Part shown: positions 8,164 to 15,484 of the stretch, piece after piece
Layout: every line of letters begins with the position of its first letter
Position numbering within the stretch: the stretch's first letter is position 1
Source of the DNA: Gordonia polyisoprenivorans
GTDB taxonomy: Bacteria > Actinomycetota > Actinomycetes > Mycobacteriales > Mycobacteriaceae
Assembly (NCBI RefSeq): GCF_017654315.1
Contig: NZ_CP072203.1
Location: 2,790,001-2,854,000, forward strand
Direction of reading: 5' to 3'
DNA length: 64,000 nucleotides
Notes under the pieces: generated by a model
What the model saw: only the letters and a program-made list of their open reading frames with translations
Told to the model about the DNA's origin: nothing
Database searches by the model: none
Made by a program: the position numbers and the translations under genes

Positions 8164-8956
8164 CACGCACGCACCACCCAGCGCGACACCACAGTTCGCG
8201 ACAACAACCCTCACATCACACGGAAACGAGAACACGCCAGGCCACCGCAGGCTCGCCCACCGACGGCGGGTGAAAGGTGAAGGGAACTTGTGCCACTCAC
8301 CTACGAGAGGGGTTCTCCCCCAGCCTTTTTCAAGTGCCGATAACCTATATTACGTTTACCCGCTCATTCGGGGCAGGCACGGCACGCGGCCCCGACATCA
8401 GTGAAGCGCGGTGATTGTCGGGTGACAACGTAACTGAGACTTTGGCACCCTACTTGGGACTTGATGACACCTACTCGGGAGGCCGGGGTCCTCGACCTGG
8501 CACGATTCCGCGTGTCCCTTCCGCATTCGTTGTCAGTCGATCGGCTCATCGGCCGCGTCAGTCGTCTTGTCTCAGATCACTTGTCACGCAGATCAATCCG
8601 GGCCTGGCGATCGTCGCTGGTCGGCCGCTCCCAGGTGCCTGTCACTGCTACCGCCTACGTTGTCACCCAACCGCGGGCGACTGCCTGAGCCCGCTGGCAG
8701 CGGCCGATCTTGGGGGAGTGAGGGGTGACTCCGCTACATCAGGGGCGTCGGCTGAGTTATCGGCGCACCCATCACCACATTGCTGTCGGGTCTGGCTCTC
8801 GGCAGGGGTGTGATGCTCGTCGAGGGGAGCACACCGCCCAGCATGTTTAACTCATCACATCTGCGGTTGCATGTAGCGCATGGTGTGGTAGTTTGCGTTG
8901 CGTCAGATCGTCCGACGTTGCGGGACGTTCGTCTATCTCAAGGGGAGTGTGTAGTC
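8164..8956. other. Long intergenic region, no supported gene
   Basis: Nearly 800 bases separate the PGRS-like gene from the small exported protein. Short open frames occur on both strands but have no recognisable motifs or coding character. The last 100 bases, ending in the AGGGGAG ribosome site at 8941, presumably hold the promoter of the downstream envelope cluster. I see no RNA gene or repeat. Confidence 0.4.
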
Positions 8957-9304
8957 GTGGTGAATGTGAAGCGTCGGTTGATGGTTGTGGGTGCCGGTCT
9001 GCTGTTGTCGGCCGCGGGAGCGGTCGCGGTGGCGCCTGCTGCGTCGGCGTTCACTGTCAGTCCGGTGCCTGGTGGGGGCGCGGTGGAGTTGACTTCCGGT
9101 GAGGCGCGGGTGGTTCATGACGCGCACATCGGCGGTGTGGTCGATGCGGCGTTACCGCAGTTTGGACGTACCGAGTATGGGCGCACCGTCGGCCAGGCCA
9201 TCGAGTACCGGTCCGGGATCGCCGCGCAGAACAACCAGTCGCTCTACATCAGCTACCGCACCCTGCCGGGCGGCAACAGCACGATCTACACCGCCAACCG
9301 CTAA
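8957..9304 (+). CDS. Small exported hypothetical protein
   Basis: The 115-residue product starts at GTG 8957 (or GTG 8960), behind AGGGGAG. It has a clear signal peptide: KRR, a hydrophobic stretch (LMVVGAGLLLSAAGAVAVAPA) and ASA as the likely cleavage site near residue 31. The mature part of about 84 residues includes GGAVELTSGEARVVH and YGRTVGQAIEYRSG and has no cysteine. It is the first gene of a rightward envelope cluster, 54 bases before the MspA-like porin gene. I do not recognise a family; a periplasmic or outer-layer role beside the porin is inferred from position. Confidence 0.65.
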   Translation: MVNVKRRLMVVGAGLLLSAAGAVAVAPAASAFTVSPVPGGGAVELTSGEARVVHDAHIGGVVDAALPQFGRTEYGRTVGQAIEYRSGIAAQNNQSLYISYRTLPGGNSTIYTANR

Positions 9305-9358
9305 AGGCACCCGGAACACGACCACAACATGGACGTGCCGAGAGTTGCAGGGGAGTCA

Positions 9359-10035
9359 ATGACGACGCGCACCACCACACCAGCCGGCGCCACACGGCGC
9401 CGCACCGACCTCATGCCCGGGGTGCTGGCAGTACTCACCGCCGCGATGGCGGTGGTCGCGAGTGTCATCGGTGGGGGATCGTCACACGCCGCCACCTTTG
9501 CTGATCGGCAGGTTTCCAAGGTCGCCGATGACGGCTGGCGGGTCACGGCGATCAAATCGCAGGAGCAGGTGCGTAGTGTGCCGCCGCTCAACCAATCCAG
9601 TTGGACCCGTGAGGGATTCCTGTCGCTGAAGGGTGAGGGTGTGATCGCCGGTGTCGGGTCGGTGCCGGTGCAGTCTGGGACCGTTGCGGCCGGGTTTCAG
9701 ATCGGCTGCAACACTGATGTGACTTCGGGCGCCACGGTGGGGATCTCGGGTGGTCCGTCAGCGCAGATGAACATCTCCTACCCACCCGCGGTGGTGATCG
9801 GGGCGACGGTCACCCCGAACATCGCGACCACGTTGCGGCCGGGCACGATCGCCGATATCCCGTTCGGCAGCAAAAGGATGCAGACCGGGAAAGCCGGCAT
9901 CACCGCCGACGGCGTGCACGTCAAAGTCGACGGATGCTGGGCCCGGTCGCCGTGCGCGCCTACGTCACTGTCGCCGTCTCGACGGCACTGAACGACAACA
10001 CCGTCAACGTCTACGGACAACCCCACTACCTGTGA
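9359..10035 (+). pseudogene. MspA-family porin with one-base frameshift
   Basis: The reading frame from ATG 9359 encodes a signal-like N-terminus (VLAVLTAAMAVVASVIGG and then SHAA) and the MspA core: WTREGFLSLKGEG, AAGFQIGCNTDVTSGATVGISGG, VTPNIATTLRPGTIADIPFG and the later GITADGVHVKVDGCW. MspA porins form octameric water-filled channels in the mycolic outer membrane. In this frame the protein breaks off after GCW with an unrelated tail ending at 9991. Moving by one base at the GGG run 9939-9941 restores GPVAVRAYVTVAVST and a proper end, VNVYGQPHYL, at 10035. That is the usual MspA C-terminus. It is either a real null allele or a sequencing error in a G-run. Confidence 0.8.
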
Positions 10036-10090
10036 ATAGTCCTTTACCTGTGATCGAAAGGGACCGTGAGTTCTGACGACCGCGCCAACG

Positions 10091-10444
10091 ATGTCTGCCA
10101 CTGAGGGCGGGGCGCACCGCAGCGACGCTGACGCGGCGCCCGCCGAACACTCCACACCGTCGTTGACGGCAACGACCAGCGCGCCGATCAACAGCGACCC
10201 TGACCTGTCGGAGGACACCCCCAGTGGTGGGGTACCGGTACTGAAGGTGGTGGTGTTCCTCGCCGGGTGTGTGCTGCTGGTGCTGGCAGCAGCAAACCTG
10301 TCGAATCTCGGTGAGTGGTCGGATCGATGGGGCGTGATCCCAGTGTTTCTCGCGTTCTTCCTGCTGATGTCGATCGCCGGCCGCTGGTTCTGGACCGGCG
10401 CAGACGCTATCCTCGCAGCCCTCATCTGGGGCAAAAACACATGA
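10091..10444 (+). CDS. Two-TM small membrane protein
   Basis: The 117-residue protein begins with a hydrophilic Ala/Ser/Asp/Thr-rich stretch of about 50 residues. Two predicted membrane helices follow (KVVVFLAGCVLLVLAAANL and GVIPVFLAFFLLMSIAG), then a short basic or aromatic end (RWFWTGADAILAALIWG). No enzyme motif is visible. The stop codon overlaps the start of the next gene by four bases (ATGA), which implies co-translation with the Pro/Gly-rich exported protein. It lies 55 bases after the corrected end of the MspA-like gene, so it may be part of the same envelope unit. Confidence 0.6.
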   Translation: MSATEGGAHRSDADAAPAEHSTPSLTATTSAPINSDPDLSEDTPSGGVPVLKVVVFLAGCVLLVLAAANLSNLGEWSDRWGVIPVFLAFFLLMSIAGRWFWTGADAILAALIWGKNT

Positions 10445-10974
10445 CCCCGGACCGCCGAACGGGGACAGAGGAGCCGGTGGCGCCACGTGTTCGTCGGGGG
10501 CGTCACCGGCTCCCTCGTCGCCGGCTCGGTGCCGGCCTGCTCGCCGCCGCCGTGCTGGCGATCGGCGGTGGGGTCACAGTGGCCGCGTTGGGCAGTGACC
10601 CGGCCCCCGCGCACGCGGATGCGTTGTGTGATCAGATGCGCGCCCAGTACGGCTCGAACTGGCCGTGCATCAGCGTGCCCACCAACACCTTCCAACCAAC
10701 CACCAACACCCCGGCACCCACGACCGGTGCGAATGGTGCGGGCTCGGGTGGCCCGCAGGTCGGTTCCAATATCGGGCCCGGCCCCGGCGAAGGTAACGGC
10801 ACACCCATCGTGACCGTCCCCGGACAAACCGCCCCACAACCACCCGCGGTCGGTGACGGTAACGGCGGTTCGGGGCCGGCCAACCCGAACACTGGCGGTA
10901 CCCAGCCCACAGCACCGCAACCGGGACCGACAGGCGACGATGCCGGGGTCAAGGCCCTAGCTACCACCCGGTAG
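10441..10974 (+). CDS. Exported Pro/Gly-rich hypothetical protein
   Basis: From ATG 10441, which overlaps the upstream stop as ATGA, this 177-residue protein has a strongly basic N-terminus (RVRRGRHRLPRRRLG), one hydrophobic segment (AGLLAAAVLAIGGGVTVAALG) and AHA as a possible signal cleavage. A short Cys-containing piece follows (ALCDQMRAQYGSNWPCIS). The rest is a Thr/Pro/Gly/Asn-rich, probably disordered tail. The tail resembles the linker of the truncated secreted protein at 2836-4150. That paralogue continues into a globular C-terminus which is absent here. The gene ends 20 bases before an IS3-type end remnant, so its 3' end may itself have been trimmed. Confidence 0.6.
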   Translation: MTPDRRTGTEEPVAPRVRRGRHRLPRRRLGAGLLAAAVLAIGGGVTVAALGSDPAPAHADALCDQMRAQYGSNWPCISVPTNTFQPTTNTPAPTTGANGAGSGGPQVGSNIGPGPGEGNGTPIVTVPGQTAPQPPAVGDGNGGSGPANPNTGGTQPTAPQPGPTGDDAGVKALATTR

Positions 10975-10994
10975 CCCACCAACGAAACGGCACG

Positions 10995-11011
10995 AAACCC
11001 GGGGTGGTTCA
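10995..11011 (-). repeat. Remnant IS3-family terminal repeat
   Basis: Read on the minus strand, these 17 bases are TGAACCACCCCGGGTTT. They differ at one position from the outer end of the element at 22967 (TGAACCGCCCCGGGTTT). No transposase gene is attached. The repeat begins exactly where the D12 methyltransferase frame loses its homology, so it marks an old insertion or deletion junction. Confidence 0.65.
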
Positions 11012-11792
11012 CTTCGGTGCGGTGTTGATGGGTGCCGCCCTGACTTGTTGACGAGTCGAGTGCGTAGCGGTGCCAGCCCCGATAGAGCTCGTCGTAGAGC
11101 GGGCTGGGATATCCGCTGAGGACCACGCTCGCACGGCATGCGGTGAGTGCGGCGGCGAGTTCGTTGTGCTGGTCGGTTCGGGGCATTTCGTGCCGGTAGT
11201 TGTGGGCGCCGCCGACACTGCGAGTCTGAGCGAGGTAGGGCGGATCGACGTAGAGCACGGTGTTACGGTGCCGGCCGTAGGCCTCGATGAGTTCCAGTGC
11301 CGGACGGTTCTCCAAAGAGACGGTGCGGATGCGGTCGGCGGCCGCGGTCATCCGGTCGACGTAGCTGGTCAAGACCCGCGGCATGGGCACCTTGGCGGTG
11401 TCGTCGACGGTGAACCGCCACCCCGTGGGCCGTAGCGTCCCGGACCGGCCCTGCGACAGGCACACCCACACTCGCCGGGCCCGTTCGAGATCGTCGAGGC
11501 CTGCAGGTCGGTCCAGCGCGGCGTCCCGCTCGGCCCGCGAGTGCGGTGTCAGGGCGCAGACCCGGGCCAGCTCGTCCGGGTGATCGCGCAGCATCCGCCA
11601 GAACAGCATCAGGTCACCGTCGAGGTCGTTGACAGTCTCCAGCCGGGCGGGTGCCTTGGCGAGCAGCACCGCGAGACTGCCGGCGAACGGCTCGACGTAC
11701 TGGGTGTGCTCAGGCAGCATGGCGGCGATCCGGGCAGCCAGACGGCCCTTCCCGCCGTAGTAGATGAACGGCGGCAGCACCCCACTCGACAT
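11012..11792 (-). pseudogene. D12-class DNA adenine methyltransferase, 3' cut
   Basis: The product begins PFIYYGGKGRLA (residues 8-19) and has the SAM-binding VEPFAGS at 33-39, the catalytic DPPY at 183-186 and VVLSGYPS. These are the signatures of D12-class N6-adenine methyltransferases related to Dam. Family members normally end soon after RTEVLW-NR. Here the sequence reads HQHRTEV at 255-261 and then enters an IS3 end remnant. The open frame continues to 10632 through the antisense of the neighbouring gene, which is not a natural C-terminus. Only the last few residues are lost, so activity cannot be excluded. No restriction enzyme is adjacent. It may be an orphan or phage-derived methylase. 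Confidence 0.75.
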
Positions 11793-11840
11793 TTGTCTTT
11801 GTCTCCCTTCGTGATTCCGCCAGTCACGGCATCCGTGGGT

Positions 11841-12140
11841 TCAGCGAACTGTGACCGGCAGCGGCAGTAGTAGCTCCCATCGGGGACTTTCGCTGGCGGT
11901 GCCGGTCCAGTAGTTGTGTGCGTAGGCGGTCATCTCGGCGAAGTTCCCGGCGCGTAACCAGGTCATGTCGCCGCGGTGGACGCCCTCGGGCTGTTCGACG
12001 GAGACTCGCCAAATGCTTTGTCCTCCAGTTTCTTCAAGAAGCGCCTTGGCCGTGATCTGGGCCCGGCCATCCTGGCGATGAAGCGATGGGGTGACGAGCG
12101 ATGGGGTGTGACGAGCGCTGCGATGCACCGGGTGAGGCAT
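11841..12140 (-). CDS. Small hypothetical protein
   Basis: The frame encodes up to 99 residues. The second half has coding character and a defined look: QSIWRVSVEQPEGVHRG, MTWLRAGNFAEMTAYAHNYW and WELLLPLPVTVR. The Arg/His-rich first part may be upstream read-through, with the real start downstream of 12140. It is on the same strand as the methyltransferase gene and just upstream of it, so co-transcription is possible. I do not recognise the family. Confidence 0.35.
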   Translation of the reverse strand: MPHPVHRSARHTPSLVTPSLHRQDGRAQITAKALLEETGGQSIWRVSVEQPEGVHRGDMTWLRAGNFAEMTAYAHNYWTGTASESPRWELLLPLPVTVR

Positions 12141-12300
12141 TCGAGTTCGTCCACGACGAGTGCGGGCACGTGTTCGTCGCCGAGATGACCAGCCGTGCTT
12201 GCGGCCGACCGATCCGCCCGGGCGGCGTTCACATCGCGGACGGGGTCCGCAGCGCCGGATGATTTGTCCGACAGCGGTCGTACCACCTTCGCACCGTGGG

Positions 12301-12973
12301 TCATCTGATGCGCGTGCCGAAACCCTTGCGGTCCGCCCACCACCGCACCGCGTTGTCCACGCTGCTCGCGGCGCGCTCAGGATCGTCCCCCATCCCGACG
12401 AGAACGCGCGCGCACAGCGGGCGTAGGACGGTGTGCGCCGGGTCTAGGTGCCCGTCGAAGTGGCCAGACGCTTCCAGGGTGACGAACCCGTGGACCACAC
12501 TCATCAGTTCGGCGGCGACGTTGTCGGCGGACAGCGGTTGCAGTCGACCGGTGCCGACCAGACGGCCTGACGCTGCGCGCATCATCCTGTAACACGGCGC
12601 GAACCGGCCGGGCGGATCGGTGATGTTCGTGGGCGTGGGGCGGTACGTACCGCGTATCGACAACCCGAACATGAGGTCGTAGAGGTGCACGTTCGACTGC
12701 GCGAGTTCGCGCACGCTCTGCGCCATTCCAAACAGTTCGGCGGCGGGATCAGCGGCAAGCTCGCCGACCTCGACGAAAGCGGCCTCCAGCTCGGCGATAC
12801 CCTCCATGACCACCGCTGCAAGGAGTTCAGGAAGGCCACCGAAGTGGTGGTAGATGGAAATCGTCGACGTGCCTACGGCATCCGCTATCACGCGTGCCTT
12901 CACCTGTGTGGGCCCGAGCTCGCGCAGGACGCCGGGCTGTGGCCGCCAGAAGCCGGTCGCGGACGCTGGACAC
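12301..12973 (-). pseudogene. TetR-family regulator with N-terminal frameshift
   Basis: A GTG at 12973 behind GGGAGGAG starts SSVRDRLLAATAR, the first helix of a TetR DNA-binding domain. The rest of that domain (LRELGPTQVKARVIADAVG and STISIYHHFGG) and the ligand domain lie in another frame that ends at 12301. The frames join near 12927-12938, where one base appears to be extra. The C-terminal part (HLYDLMFGLSIRGTYRP and AELMSVVHGFVTLEASGHF) closely parallels the intact TetR gene at 13455-14168, so the two arose by duplication. If the frameshift is real, this copy is dead, or makes only a fragment from an internal start. Confidence 0.75.
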
Positions 12974-13454
12974 CGCCTGCTCCTCCCATCTCCCGACGCG
13001 ATCTAATTCGTACGGACCGTCACCGCTGCACGGGCCCGCGATGCATGGCGTCGCAGAACGGCAACGATGGAACTTCGTTCTACCACAAGAGGTCGATGTC
13101 GGGAAGCTTCGCGGTGGAACTTTCTGGGCGCGCCGCTCAGGACTTTTCTCTACAGCGACGCTTCCGATCGCTGCGGTGATCTCCATGGATCGGCCCAGCT
13201 CGGTGATGTCGAGTCTCGAAGTGGAGGCGGTGTCGACGGTAGGCCGTGAGCTGGATCAGATCGTCCTGGCTCTTCCCGATTCGGTCGGGGTGAGGATGTG
13301 AAGTGACGTTCCGCATCCCGCAGACTCCGGCGATGGGCGACCGATTCGCGTGACGTCTCAGCGCTGATGCCGCGGGCACGCCTCCGCCGGGATGGATGGG
13401 CAACATCGGCGCGGTGCCACTCGACCGGGTCCGGCACCGCGGGGCGGGCTTTCG
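12974..13454. other. Intergenic region between two TetR genes
   Basis: About 480 bases lie between the start of the frameshifted TetR gene and the end of the intact one. Apart from the GAACTTCGTTC motif at 13070, I see no convincing gene: the open frames lack motifs and are rich in Arg and Ser, as expected of shadow frames. Confidence 0.35.
13070..13080. promoter_or_regulatory. Candidate TetR operator GAAC-N3-GTTC
   Basis: GAACTTCGTTC lies about 100 bases upstream of the start of the frameshifted TetR gene. It is the exact reverse complement of the motif at 14326-14336, upstream of the intact TetR gene and of the hydrolase operon. The shared palindromic shape GAAC-N3-GTTC and the paired positions suggest a common operator. 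Confidence 0.4.
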
Positions 13455-14168
13455 TCATACACGCGATTCCCACACCCTGTATCGCGCAACCCCATCCAAA
13501 CCCGAGCGGAGTGCCGACTCACGGGAGTCGCCGAATCCGACCATTACATTGACCGTCAGTTCGAGGAGCACGTCCACCAGCGGGTCGTCGTAATCGCTGA
13601 AGTTTCCGGCGAGCTCGAGCTCGATGAAGCCGTGGACAGCGCTCCACAACTGCGCAATGAGCAGTTCCGCGTCATCCTGTGCGCGAATTCGCCCACTCCC
13701 GATCAGACGATGCCCGGCGTCGACACAGAGCTGGTATGCAGAATGAAACGGGTGGACGTCGGTCACCGCGGAAATCGGCCGGTTCGGCCTGTAACTGCCA
13801 CGTGTTGACAGTCCGAACATCAGGTCGTAGAGGTGCGGGTTCCCCTGAGCGTGGCCTCGGCATGCCGACGCCATGGCCATCAGGTCGGCAACAGGGTCGT
13901 CAGTAGCCGACATCTGCGCGAACGAGCGCTCGAGCGCTGCGAATCCCTCGCGCGCGACTGCGGCGAGGAGTTCAGGGATACCCCCGAGGTGGTAGTACAA
14001 CGTCGTCGCCGACGTGCCGGCCAACTCGGCCACCGATCGCGCCTTGATCGCGGACGGACCGTGGTCTGCGAGCATTTTCGTTGCCGCTTCGACCAGCCGA
14101 CTCGTCACTTCAGTTCGATCATCGGGCCCGTCGGCGTTCCGCGCACCGACCGTTTTCGCACCTGTCAC
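13455..14168 (-). CDS. TetR-family transcriptional regulator
   Basis: This intact 237-residue regulator has an N-terminal HTH (VTSRLVEAATKMLADHGPSAIKARSVAELAGTSATTLYYHLGG, about residues 21-63) and a C-terminal ligand domain with HLYDLMFGLSTRGSYRP and LWSAVHGFIELELAGNF. It is a close paralogue of the broken TetR gene at 12301-12973. It is transcribed divergently from the hydrolase-ligase cluster that starts at 14507, with a GAAC-N3-GTTC near-palindrome in between. That is the usual layout for a TetR repressor of a degradative operon. Confidence 0.85.
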   Translation of the reverse strand: MTGAKTVGARNADGPDDRTEVTSRLVEAATKMLADHGPSAIKARSVAELAGTSATTLYYHLGGIPELLAAVAREGFAALERSFAQMSATDDPVADLMAMASACRGHAQGNPHLYDLMFGLSTRGSYRPNRPISAVTDVHPFHSAYQLCVDAGHRLIGSGRIRAQDDAELLIAQLWSAVHGFIELELAGNFSDYDDPLVDVLLELTVNVMVGFGDSRESALRSGLDGVARYRVWESRV

Positions 14169-14325
14169 ACCCGGCTTCCCTCCATGCGATTGCGGACCCG
14201 ATGGTCAGCGTATGCGAACCGTGACCACTCGATTCAGGTGCCCACGATAGCTACGCGCTGCCGTCCTGATTGCTCGTCGAACCCGGTAGCCCTTGTGTCC
14301 CGACTCACACAGACGTACCGTGTTG

Positions 14326-14336
14326 GAACGAAGTTC
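14326..14336. promoter_or_regulatory. Candidate TetR operator in divergent promoter
   Basis: GAACGAAGTTC lies in the 338-base divergent space between the TetR gene (start 14168) and the hydrolase gene (start 14507). The same site in inverted orientation occurs at 13070-13080, ahead of the paralogous TetR gene. The rest of this space shows no gene. Confidence 0.45.
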
Positions 14337-14506
14337 TGATCTGCGAGTGTCGACCTCAACGTGAACGCAGGAGCCCGGCGGAAGGAGCGCCCCCGGCTCT
14401 CGAGCGCGGAAGACGCCGTCACCGTCGACCTCGGCCGAGACGGGTCCCGTCGCGACGAGCACCGGATCAGAGAGTGCGGTAAATCCTGAGAAAGGAAAGA
14501 GAATTG

Positions 14507-15484
14507 GTGTTGATATCCGAGAAAGTGCCCTCCCCCCGTCGCGAGACGATTCGCTTTGCATCAGGCGACAGCTTCTGCGGGGCATGGCTCTACACGCCGA
14601 CGAACACATCCAGCGGGCGGCCACTGCCCGTCGTCGTCATGGGCCACGGAATGGGTGCCACCCGCGAGATGGGCCTGGAGCCATTTGCTAAGCGGTTTGC
14701 CGCTGAGGGAATCGCTGTTGTCGCGTTCACGTACAGGAACTTCGGCGACAGTGGCGGGACTGCGCGGCAACTCGTGTCGGTCACCAGTCAGCTCGAAGAC
14801 TGGGAGTCGGCGCTGTCGTTCGTATCGTCAGACGCGCGTTTCGACTCGACGCGTATCGGCATCTGGGGCACATCGTTCGGTGGGGGGCACGCGATCACCG
14901 TGGCGTCGCGACATCCCGAACTGCGGGCCGCAGTTGCACAATGCCCGTTCACAGACGGCACGGCGTCAGCCGGGGTCTCTGACTTCTCGACGACCGTCGC
15001 CATGATGGCCCGGGTCGGCCTGGATCAACTCGCACGCTTCGGCGCGCGCGGATCGACGCTGCCTATCGCTGCCGCGCCTGGTCACATGGCGTTGATGAAC
15101 ACCCCGGACGCACTGAACGGATATCAGGGCCTCATTCCGGCCGACTTTCACTGGACAAATCATGTCGCGGCGCGGAGTTTGCCGAACATAATCCGATATC
15201 GGCCCGGGCGGTCCGCGAAAAAAATCGCCATTCCCATTCTTTTCTGTGTCAGTACAACCGATTCAGTCGCCCCCCCGGAGAAAACGCTCCACTACGCCGA
15301 ACAAGCGCCGCATGGCGACATCAAGACCTACACAGCCGGACATTTCGACTTCTATCTCGGTTCCGCGCAACAACAACTCGCGACAGATCAAGCCGCATTT
15401 CTGCGGAAGTTTCTCCTAGGAGAGGACACGGCTGAAGAACGAGCCGAGGTTCGCACGAAGAGCAACGGTGGCAGGCAGCAGTGA
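14507..15484 (+). CDS. Alpha/beta hydrolase
   Basis: This alpha/beta-fold hydrolase of about 325 residues resembles the dienelactone-hydrolase/X-Pro-peptidase side of the superfamily. Counted from the alternative TTG start at 14504, the likely triad is S124 in GTSFGG, D253 in STTDSVAP and H280 in GHFDFY. HGMG at 48-51 would form the oxyanion-hole region. There is no signal peptide. GTG 14507 is preferred, behind AAAGGAAAGAG. The stop overlaps the GTG start of the acyl-CoA ligase gene by four bases, so the two are co-translated. A plausible role is to hydrolyse an ester or a C-C bond and release an acid for the ligase; the substrate is unknown. Confidence 0.8.
   Translation: MLISEKVPSPRRETIRFASGDSFCGAWLYTPTNTSSGRPLPVVVMGHGMGATREMGLEPFAKRFAAEGIAVVAFTYRNFGDSGGTARQLVSVTSQLEDWESALSFVSSDARFDSTRIGIWGTSFGGGHAITVASRHPELRAAVAQCPFTDGTASAGVSDFSTTVAMMARVGLDQLARFGARGSTLPIAAAPGHMALMNTPDALNGYQGLIPADFHWTNHVAARSLPNIIRYRPGRSAKKIAIPILFCVSTTDSVAPPEKTLHYAEQAPHGDIKTYTAGHFDFYLGSAQQQLATDQAAFLRKFLLGEDTAEERAEVRTKSNGGRQQ

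Noticed and set aside
7524..8207. Pro-rich minus-strand frames opposite the PGRS repeats
   Set aside because: The PP-rich proteins are the direct antisense of GGC/GGN repeats and have no start context or independent features.
9778..10920. Long minus-strand open frame opposite the envelope cluster
   Set aside because: It is antisense to the MspA-like gene, the two-TM gene and the start of the Pro/Gly-rich gene, is Arg/Thr-rich, and shows no domain or ribosome site.
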